Assembly: GCA_016124855.1 (NCBI GenBank)
Contig: WGMX01000034.1
Coordinates: 102,352 to 166,351 of the forward strand
Origin: Anaerolineaceae bacterium
GTDB lineage: Bacteria > Chloroflexota > Anaerolineae > Aggregatilineales > Phototrophicaceae
DNA length: 64,000 bases
Direction: 5' to 3'
Made by a program: the position numbers and the translations under genes
Part shown: positions 56,601-64,000 of the stretch, piece by piece
Layout of the letters: every line of letters starts with the position of its first letter
Numbering within the stretch: the stretch's first letter is position 1
The notes under the pieces: model-generated
The model's database searches: none
What the model saw: only the letters and a program-made list of their open reading frames with translations
What the model was told of the DNA's origin: nothing

Positions 56601-56626
56601 GGGGCAAGCTGATAACATGCCCCTAC
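56601..56626. repeat. Hairpin repeat family 2 (...CCCTAC), copy 4
   Basis: GGGGCA-...-TGCCCC followed by TAC, directly after family 1 copy C. Confidence 0.5.
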
Positions 56627-56637
56627 GAATTTCCGAT

Positions 56638-57450
56638 TTATGGCACGAGCGGCGCAGGCGTAGGCTGCGGCATAGGAGTCCAATAGTAATAATAGCGGTA
56701 GCGCGGTGGACGTGTTGGCTGCGGTTCACCGGGTACGATAAATGTTCCACCCGTTTGCAATAAACAGAGCTGCTGCCAACTGGAGCGCTGCGGGGCATTC
56801 GTCCAATACGGAGCGACACGCCAGACATATTCACCGACTTCGCGCGGCAAATCTTCTAACTTAATATGCGCAGTTGTTGTCGTACTGTCATGCGCTCTAC
56901 GTTGACCTGTAGGCGAGATGGTGATCACACTGTAGACGTTCGCACCCTCTAAACCCGGATAAGTTACGGTAAGCTCCTTATCGCCTGCCACAAAACTACC
57001 TGTGAGGGTGAAATTACCCACCCAAGCATCACAAATATTGTCAGACAGGTTAAAAACATCGGGAACACGACTGTTGCGATTGCGGGGCAGACGACGACCT
57101 GTGGGCGGAATGCTGTTAAACGGGATACTGGTACGAATCAAACGGGCATAAACCCAGCCCGATTCACCGCCGAACTTAATCTCCAGCCATTGGTCACCAT
57201 CCCACGACGAAATGAAGTCGCCGCGCCGTCCCAAAATGACCACTGACGAATTTATATCGAGCTGTCCCAAAGCATCATAAGCAAAATCTGGCCCGACATA
57301 AACCCGTGTGCCTTCAAACTCAACAATACCGGTAATGGTTTCGCCGGGGTTAGCCGCGTCAGGATCACCGGGAGGTTGCGCAAATGCTACCGAAATCGTA
57401 AGAATAACGGATATTGAAATGATCAGTGCTGCGATTTTTTTGGACAGCAT
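56638..57450 (-). CDS. Secreted SH3b domain protein
   Basis: Signal MLSKKIAALIISISVILTISVAFA; SH3b TRVYVGPDFAYDALGQLDINSSVVILGRRGDFISSWDGDQWLEIKFGGESGWVYARLI; start at ATG 57450. Confidence 0.8.
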   Translation of the reverse strand: MLSKKIAALIISISVILTISVAFAQPPGDPDAANPGETITGIVEFEGTRVYVGPDFAYDALGQLDINSSVVILGRRGDFISSWDGDQWLEIKFGGESGWVYARLIRTSIPFNSIPPTGRRLPRNRNSRVPDVFNLSDNICDAWVGNFTLTGSFVAGDKELTVTYPGLEGANVYSVITISPTGQRRAHDSTTTTAHIKLEDLPREVGEYVWRVAPYWTNAPQRSSWQQLCLLQTGGTFIVPGEPQPTRPPRYRYYYYWTPMPQPTPAPLVP

Positions 57451-57466
57451 GCGTTTATTCCTCGCT

Positions 57467-58729
57467 TCAATCGACACAAGACGCATACTGCGCTTGGCTG
57501 ACCCGTTCTCTCCAAGTGGGAAACGGTTGAAAACCACCAGAACATGTCGCCCCATCCGTTGGGACGAGTGAACAGAATTTATTGGCCTGACGCTGTTGGA
57601 CAACGGCGACCGCCGCTTGATTTGAATCGCCCTTCAACGTAAATCCCTCCCCCATTAGACCGCTGCCAATAGCAATTTGTGCGGCTTGTATCTTTGCTTG
57701 CAGGTTGTTTACTGTAAAGTCACTGATTGTGTCTGGCAAGATATGATGCAGCAAAAGATATATATTAGATGCCGAAAGGTCAGCCGTCACATCGGGTAAG
57801 AGGGCATACTGTTTCAAATAAATAGACCTGTATTGATCGTAAACAGCTCCAAGCACATCTTCACGAAAGGTATCTGAAATTGCCCCGGTACGGCCAATCG
57901 TAATTAGGCCATCCGAGTTGCCAATCCGTTCACACGAGTTACGTCGGTCGGGTTCCCCCACCTGAATGTAGGCTTTGACGTTGGCATCCGCTTGACGCAT
58001 GTTTGACCAGAATTGAATGGAGTCGCGGTTCAACGCAACGACTACCAGCACATTCACCTTACTCTCGCGAATTTGCTTCGCAAATTTGTAACTATTAGAC
58101 ATCACGTTCTCATATGCATAGGTTAACATAGGTGCTGTCGCCAAGCTGCTTGAGAGTGCATCGACAATTTGTTGTGCGGCAGGTCGTTTCTCATGAACGA
58201 TGGCAAGACGCAGCGGCTGCTTTTCCCCCAATAGGGGTGCGACCGTGCTTTGAACGAAATCAGCAGTTTGTGAACCGAGCTGACTGTCGTTGGGAAGCGG
58301 TGAAAAACTCCATTGATGGGGCGTGTCCAACGGCTCGGAGACTTCCCAATAAACGAATGATCCGTCGCGGGAAGACTCCAGCAGAACCTCGCTGACTGCG
58401 GGCGATCCGCTGCCGATAATCAACGGCACATCACCGGAAAGTTGAGCGACCGCCGAACGTGCGCTATCTCGATTATTTGCGGAAACATTAACCAACTCCA
58501 CTGGACGGCCTCCGACTCCGCCGCACGCGTTAACTGCCGCGACCATCGCTTGTACCCCTCGAAACGGGGTAATCGCAGAAGCCGTCAATACCGTTTGTGC
58601 CGGAAAGACCGCGCCAATCCGCAGCGTCTCGCCAGATGCCGCTGTGCAAGCATCCGTATTTTCCTGTGCATGGACAAACGATACGGTAAGGCAAATCAGC
58701 ACGAGTAAAAATAGACGTTTTTGAAGCAT
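57467..58729 (-). CDS. Periplasmic-binding-protein type 1 (Leu/Ile/Val-binding-like) protein
   Basis: Signal peptide; LRIGAVFPAQTVLTASAITPFRGVQAMVAAVNACGGVGGRPVELV...PLIIGSGSPAVSEVLLES. Confidence 0.82.
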   Translation of the reverse strand: MLQKRLFLLVLICLTVSFVHAQENTDACTAASGETLRIGAVFPAQTVLTASAITPFRGVQAMVAAVNACGGVGGRPVELVNVSANNRDSARSAVAQLSGDVPLIIGSGSPAVSEVLLESSRDGSFVYWEVSEPLDTPHQWSFSPLPNDSQLGSQTADFVQSTVAPLLGEKQPLRLAIVHEKRPAAQQIVDALSSSLATAPMLTYAYENVMSNSYKFAKQIRESKVNVLVVVALNRDSIQFWSNMRQADANVKAYIQVGEPDRRNSCERIGNSDGLITIGRTGAISDTFREDVLGAVYDQYRSIYLKQYALLPDVTADLSASNIYLLLHHILPDTISDFTVNNLQAKIQAAQIAIGSGLMGEGFTLKGDSNQAAVAVVQQRQANKFCSLVPTDGATCSGGFQPFPTWRERVSQAQYASCVD

Positions 58730-58899
58730 AGTGTTTAGTTTTCGTGTGCAATTTGTGTTAAGTCTACTATAGCCGAACTTTTTGGAATGAATGATTAGCG
58801 TAGGGAATCCGTCAGGCTGGCAATGGGCATATGCACAACAACCTCGCTTAGGCTATATAATAAGTTTTAGATTATCTAGCTGACTTTAGGAAACTTATA

Positions 58900-61800
58900 A
58901 TGCGACGACTATACTTGTTGATAGCCTGTCTATTACTGATATTTACTTCGAGCTTATTGGTATTTTCGCAGGATGCCCCTTCTGGGACGGGAACGATTAC
59001 GCCTACGCTACCGCCTGCTTTCCGTATAGAAGGCGAAATTGGAAGAGCTTTACCCCGAAAAATAGTCTACGACCAACACACCGAACGCATAGCGGTAGTC
59101 GATGCTTATAACCGGCTTCTGCTGATAAATGCGCTGGACTACAGCACCATCTATATCCTGCATGAGCAAGGCAGTTATAGCGATGTTACATTTAGTCACG
59201 ATGGCCGCTGGTTGGCTGTAGCCTATAACTTCACCATGGAACTGTGGGACACCTCTAGTGGCAAGTTAGCCGCCAGTTTGACCCAACTCGGCAACACCAA
59301 AGGCATCATAGGACCGATCACTTTTTCCAGCAATGACGCGATGCTCATTTTCTTCGGCATTTATCCCGCGCCGCGAGAGCTGCGCCAAGCGGAAACCGAC
59401 AGCATCACTTATCCTTGGGTCTGGAATTTAGCTGCCGCGCGGGGTGAAGCGGAATCGAGTTTCCCCAAGAAACTAGAAGCGGTACAAATGGTCGATTACG
59501 CTAACGGTTTTGTTCTCTCACCCGACGACAAAATAATCGCAGCCCTGCCCGGTCGTCTGCGGATATTAGATGCTTTCACACTTCAACCTGAATATGAAAT
59601 TCCGACAGCGCGTTACGAACAAGACCCGCTTACCGCGTGGTATAGTTTGCTCGATAACAGTGTTTACGTTCGCCCTGTCACTACAGACACCTTACTGCAA
59701 GTGGACACCAAACGCGGCGTACTGGTCGAAATCCCCATGAACAAACCGCTAACTGACTCCGATTTGAGTCTGATCGGCGGCATCGAACTCGGCTCGATTG
59801 CCCAAGTCATCGGTGGCACTGCTGACCGCAGCTATAACCCGTTAATTGGTATCTTTTTAGGACGGCGCTATCGTGATCCATCTGCTTATGGCAGTAAACC
59901 GCTTACCGTCACGTTAATCGACCTCGTGCTGCCGCCCGCTGCCACGCGGGATAACGTTCTAGCCCTGCTCTACGTATTCGATGAATCAGCCGGAACAGGC
60001 AGCTTTATATTCGGTGGACGGGGTACAGCCCAACAAATGGTACTCAGTCCTGACCGGAAAGAACTACTGGTTCGGCTAACAGAAAAAGACGAAAACGTGG
60101 TCACCTACGACCTTGCGAGCGGGCGTGAACTAAGACGATTTATTCCGGCCTTACGGTCGATTGGTCGTTACAGCCGCCAAACGAAAAACCGCATCTTAGC
60201 GTATGATGCGTCCGGCAAGATGATCATCAGCGACTTCGAACGCCGCAATGCCGCCAGCGACAAAGTAGAGGCCGAGGATCTGCGTTATTCGCGCAGCTTC
60301 GACCGGTTCTTCTTTAGCAACGACAGCAAGAAGATCATCACTTTAGCGGGAACGGAGTGGCGCGAATGGGACGCACTAACCGGTAAGGTACTACGACGTG
60401 AACTGCTTTACCTGAACGGGCAAATCGTAGCGACATCACCGGATGGTTACCGCTACTTAACCTACTTCAACACCAGTAATTCGGTTGGCGCTCAGGTTGT
60501 CGACATGAACAACAATACGAATTACTCGGTTACTTTCCAGAATATTCCGGGAAGTAGTATCAACGACATATATGCCAATCCATCATGGACGCGCTTTCTC
60601 ATCATCTATTCGGAAAACCAATTTGGCCCTTATTATCCCGGCAACCAAATCGCCCTATATGACTATAAAGAAGGTCTAAAATCTTTCATCGCGGGTGATG
60701 ATTTGCCGCCGCTGGCGCAGCGCCAATATGGTTGGGTCGATGACAAAACAGCCTATATCTATGGGCAAGGAACCAACCACGATATGCCGCCGCGCATTTA
60801 TGGTGTGGATTACGCCGCGAATGGGCTGCCACGCTGTATTGCCAATGCATATCCCGAAAGGCAAGATCATTTCCTCCAACTCTGGGAGCGCTTAGTCTAT
60901 AACTTGGGGGCTGACCAACTCAACAATTTATCCTCCACCTTATGCGCTAATTTGCCAAAAACCGCTGACGCAGTGGACGGACAGCTCGTCCTTACAGCGA
61001 CACCTCAAACCATTCGAGTCACGGGACTGCCAACGGGCGAAGTTCCACAGTGTCTATTAGACCGCTATCCGGGGCAAGTTGAAGAATACTCGGAAACATG
61101 GCGACAGTTGGTACAAGGACTTACCCCTGAAAAGACACGGGAATTGGCCGTTATGCTGTGCGACGGCATCGGCATAATCAATCCAGCCGATGTAATTGAT
61201 CTGTCGTTGGGTTACACCATGTTTGTCAATACGGATACGGGTGAGCGTGCCAGCGGGGATTATCAAGTGCCGACCGAGGATACGCGCCCGCTCCAACCGA
61301 TTTACACACTGTTTGAGAAAACGGAAAAGCGCTCGATGGGCACGGCTATTCTCAGCCAAAATGAAGAATTGGTTGCAGCGTCGAGTATGCCCGGTGAACT
61401 GATTATTTATCGACTGCTGGTTCCCTATCGCAGCCTTACTGCACAGATGACCGCGACAGCTGTGGTGCAGTTACAGCAAGCCAACCTGATAAGAGGGCAG
61501 GCAACACCTTCGCCGACATACAACGCCATCGGTACACCACGTCCAACATTGACACCCACACCGGAACAAACGTTGTATCCTCGACCAGCGGATCGCGTAT
61601 TTACAGGCAGCATCAGTAACCAGAATTTTTGCCCGTCAGAGTCTCTTTATCCAGTGACAAAGCTGCCGGCTGATTATCACGCTACCGGAAAAATCTACGC
61701 CTCGATTCAAGGTGATAATCTATGGTCTGTTGAACCAGAAAATGGAACACGCACAGAAGACAAAGACATATTGCAGTGTGGACGCGGGGTTTCGTGCAAA

Positions 61801-62811
61801 TTCTCACCCAATAATCAATGGATATTGGCGGAGTCATACGAGGCCATTTTTATTATTCGACCAGACAATAGTGATCCACGTATTCTCTGGAATTTACTCA
61901 CCCCCAACCCATCTACACCGCCGCCACGGCAGATCAACTGGTCAGGTAATGATACGCTAGAGTGGCAGGCGCGAATTCGGGTAACAGTTGCTGCACCAAA
62001 GCCGTACACTGTATTTAAGCAGGCTTATATTCGTGATGTCTTGAATGTGTATCCTGACCCCAAGCCGTTCATTCCAGAAATCAGTATAAATGAACTACCA
62101 ACTCAATTGGTCGCACGTCAGCCCGGTGGCAATTGGATCGTGGTTTCCACATCGTATAACACTGGTGTAGGAACCGGTTACAAGTTCTACTTATATGACA
62201 CAACCACTGCTCAATATCAAATCTTTGCCCAGAGTAGAACCAGCGCGATTAGCGTATATTGGCATCCTTGGGGTGATCGTCTGTTCTACAATTTCCCAGA
62301 TGAAAATAACAGTATGCGATCAACCTATCAGGTAACCTTTCCGAGCATGACCAATCAATTTCTCGGTTATACGCCCAGTGGTAACTGGTCAAACGATGGG
62401 CGATACATTGCCTATAACACGGGTTCACTATCGCAGCCGATTGCAGTTTGGGATAGCGAAACAGGACAGATAAGAACCTATTGTTTGCCGGAAACAGGCG
62501 CACGGGGTTATGGCGGCTCGTTTATCTGGTCGCCGGACAATCAATATATCGCCCTGCAAGCACCTCTGCCCAAAGATGAATCTAAGCCCGGAGTGGGTCA
62601 ACATACGCTAATTTTGAATATCGCCAATGGCGAAGTAGTTGATCTAACAACCGGAATCGTCCAGATCATTACATGGGCGCAGGAACCGGGGACATATGGT
62701 GATGGTCGTGTTGTCACGCCGACCTTGAGCGTCACCTTAACACCGACTCCTAATGCAACCCTGCCCGCAATTACAGCTTCGCCATCGCCAACCGCGACAG
62801 CAACGCCCTAA
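58900..62811 (+). CDS. Large secreted beta-propeller (WD40/TolB-like) protein with internal Cys-motif repeats and Thr/Pro linkers
   Basis: Signal MRRLYLLIACLLLIFTSSLLVFSQ; YSDVTFSHDGRWLAVAYNFTMELWDTSSGKL blades; TPTPEQTLYPRP and C-terminal TPTPNATLP linkers. Confidence 0.82.
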   Translation: MRRLYLLIACLLLIFTSSLLVFSQDAPSGTGTITPTLPPAFRIEGEIGRALPRKIVYDQHTERIAVVDAYNRLLLINALDYSTIYILHEQGSYSDVTFSHDGRWLAVAYNFTMELWDTSSGKLAASLTQLGNTKGIIGPITFSSNDAMLIFFGIYPAPRELRQAETDSITYPWVWNLAAARGEAESSFPKKLEAVQMVDYANGFVLSPDDKIIAALPGRLRILDAFTLQPEYEIPTARYEQDPLTAWYSLLDNSVYVRPVTTDTLLQVDTKRGVLVEIPMNKPLTDSDLSLIGGIELGSIAQVIGGTADRSYNPLIGIFLGRRYRDPSAYGSKPLTVTLIDLVLPPAATRDNVLALLYVFDESAGTGSFIFGGRGTAQQMVLSPDRKELLVRLTEKDENVVTYDLASGRELRRFIPALRSIGRYSRQTKNRILAYDASGKMIISDFERRNAASDKVEAEDLRYSRSFDRFFFSNDSKKIITLAGTEWREWDALTGKVLRRELLYLNGQIVATSPDGYRYLTYFNTSNSVGAQVVDMNNNTNYSVTFQNIPGSSINDIYANPSWTRFLIIYSENQFGPYYPGNQIALYDYKEGLKSFIAGDDLPPLAQRQYGWVDDKTAYIYGQGTNHDMPPRIYGVDYAANGLPRCIANAYPERQDHFLQLWERLVYNLGADQLNNLSSTLCANLPKTADAVDGQLVLTATPQTIRVTGLPTGEVPQCLLDRYPGQVEEYSETWRQLVQGLTPEKTRELAVMLCDGIGIINPADVIDLSLGYTMFVNTDTGERASGDYQVPTEDTRPLQPIYTLFEKTEKRSMGTAILSQNEELVAASSMPGELIIYRLLVPYRSLTAQMTATAVVQLQQANLIRGQATPSPTYNAIGTPRPTLTPTPEQTLYPRPADRVFTGSISNQNFCPSESLYPVTKLPADYHATGKIYASIQGDNLWSVEPENGTRTEDKDILQCGRGVSCKFSPNNQWILAESYEAIFIIRPDNSDPRILWNLLTPNPSTPPPRQINWSGNDTLEWQARIRVTVAAPKPYTVFKQAYIRDVLNVYPDPKPFIPEISINELPTQLVARQPGGNWIVVSTSYNTGVGTGYKFYLYDTTTAQYQIFAQSRTSAISVYWHPWGDRLFYNFPDENNSMRSTYQVTFPSMTNQFLGYTPSGNWSNDGRYIAYNTGSLSQPIAVWDSETGQIRTYCLPETGARGYGGSFIWSPDNQYIALQAPLPKDESKPGVGQHTLILNIANGEVVDLTTGIVQIITWAQEPGTYGDGRVVTPTLSVTLTPTPNATLPAITASPSPTATATP

Positions 62812-62819
62812 AAGGAGCA

Positions 62820-63866
62820 ATGACTATGCGTAAACATTATGTTTTGATTAGCGCACTTGCTCTGTGTTTGTTGTTCCTGAGTGTGATAAGTGTCGCTGGT
62901 GAAGGTGTTGATTTATCGGTAGTTTATGTCACTACACAGGATAATGCGGCATTGCGAGCCGGGCCGGGTCGTGACTGGGATCGGCTGGCTGTACTGCCGT
63001 TCGCGACAACTTATCGCGCAACTGGACGTACACTCGATGGGCAGTGGATTCAAGTAGCTTACGAGGGCAAACTCGATGAAGGGGCGAGAAACGAGTTCAC
63101 TGTCGATGGCGTGACCTATGGCTGGGTCGTCTACTGGCTGCTGACGTGGACAGGCAATATTCTCGAATTGCCTATAGACGGCAGACAGTTCGTCCCCACA
63201 GCGCGCGAAGCCGGGGGACTGCTAACCCTTGGGCCGAGCGACAAGATTCCCATATTTATCGGGGAAGTGATTCCCAAAGAACGCGTCCCCAATCCTTTTA
63301 CCTCCTTTGTTCGGGTCGAAATTACAGGTCGCTTAGGTGGTAGTTCCTCCAAATATTTCTGGATACAGTTCAAGTTCAACAATCACTTTTACTGGGTGCC
63401 CAATTGGGCAGTGGGCGTTTGGGGTGTCGGCGGAGTGCCTGACGCGGGATATCTCTATCCTTATGGCAGGCTTCTGCTGCAACTGAGAAGCGAACTGTCC
63501 CGCTTGAGTGATGTCTACAACGATATACGAAGTCGATGGGTTGCTCTCGATACCGGTATGACGGCAACCTGTAACAACATTCCGGCAGATTTTGAGCTGC
63601 GCCGCACCAGCTTTAACAGCGGCGATTTAGCGCGTGAACCCTTATATCAACCGCTGGCAGCCGCGCTCGAAAATGTTCAAAACAGCACGAATTCAGCATT
63701 AGCAAAATTCCGCATTATTTGTGCCAAAAGCGATTCAGACCGTCTTATAAGCCCTGACGAAATTAATGCCGGTTTAGCCGACATCCATGAGGCAGACATC
63801 AATATGACATTAATCAGAACGCTGCTTCGACCGTTTGCCCAGCGCGATCCGCTGCTCGGTCAATAG
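62820..63866 (+). CDS. Secreted SH3b domain protein with uncharacterised C-terminal domain
   Basis: Signal peptide; SH3b DNAALRAGPGRDWDRLAVLPFATTYRATGRTLDGQWIQVAYEGK...YGWVVYWLL. Confidence 0.83.
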   Translation: MTMRKHYVLISALALCLLFLSVISVAGEGVDLSVVYVTTQDNAALRAGPGRDWDRLAVLPFATTYRATGRTLDGQWIQVAYEGKLDEGARNEFTVDGVTYGWVVYWLLTWTGNILELPIDGRQFVPTAREAGGLLTLGPSDKIPIFIGEVIPKERVPNPFTSFVRVEITGRLGGSSSKYFWIQFKFNNHFYWVPNWAVGVWGVGGVPDAGYLYPYGRLLLQLRSELSRLSDVYNDIRSRWVALDTGMTATCNNIPADFELRRTSFNSGDLAREPLYQPLAAALENVQNSTNSALAKFRIICAKSDSDRLISPDEINAGLADIHEADINMTLIRTLLRPFAQRDPLLGQ

Positions 63867-64000
63867 CGCTCCGGTCTATGACACTGTAATTTTTGTCGAG
63901 TTTTAGGGTAGGCTCTGTGATATTTCAAGCTCACGGGTTTTTTAAAACAATCAGACGGCACATTGGTACGCTTTAAAACGGGCGAAGAAATCAGGTAAGG

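Noticed and set aside
1-64000. tRNA, rRNA, CRISPR arrays, transposases or integrases
   Set aside because: No cloverleaf/T-loop signatures in the gaps, no regularly spaced repeats, and no ORF with recognisable transposase or integrase motifs; this was by eye, so tRNAscan/CRISPR tools could still find a missed short element.

Overview
This 64-kb window is gene-dense. Its gene content and Thr/Pro-rich extracellular linkers look Chloroflexota-like, but that taxonomic call is inference. Left to right: (1) two-component hybrid kinases; (2) a codA-type cytosine deaminase divergent from a BMP-family nucleoside/nucleobase ABC transporter; (3) aldose epimerase and an NAD-epimerase; (4) a tight five-gene minus-strand operon (16107->11308) with a class II diterpene cyclase resembling Rv3377c (DxDD motif), a small STAS-like protein, a protein resembling the Rv3378c diterpene synthase, and an ABC-2 type exporter. 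This is the most striking system here; (5) a MoxR/DUF58/VWA/VWA operon plus a trypsin-like protease; (6) a ~20-kb sugar/sugar-acid catabolic and uptake region with GntR and LacI regulators, three TIM-barrel isomerase-like proteins, Gfo/Idh/MocA enzymes, two enolase-superfamily enzymes and an RraA-type aldolase; (7) a CBM9-like/GH5 enzyme; (8) an envelope-glycan region with a GT2-GT4 fusion, a flippase and a TIR-TM-PDZ protein; (9) a cluster of secreted SH3b/beta-propeller/periplasmic-binding proteins. Intergenic DNA carries two dispersed hairpin repeat families, one with compensatory stem changes between copies, plus several very strong palindromes. I recognised no tRNA, rRNA, CRISPR array or transposase.
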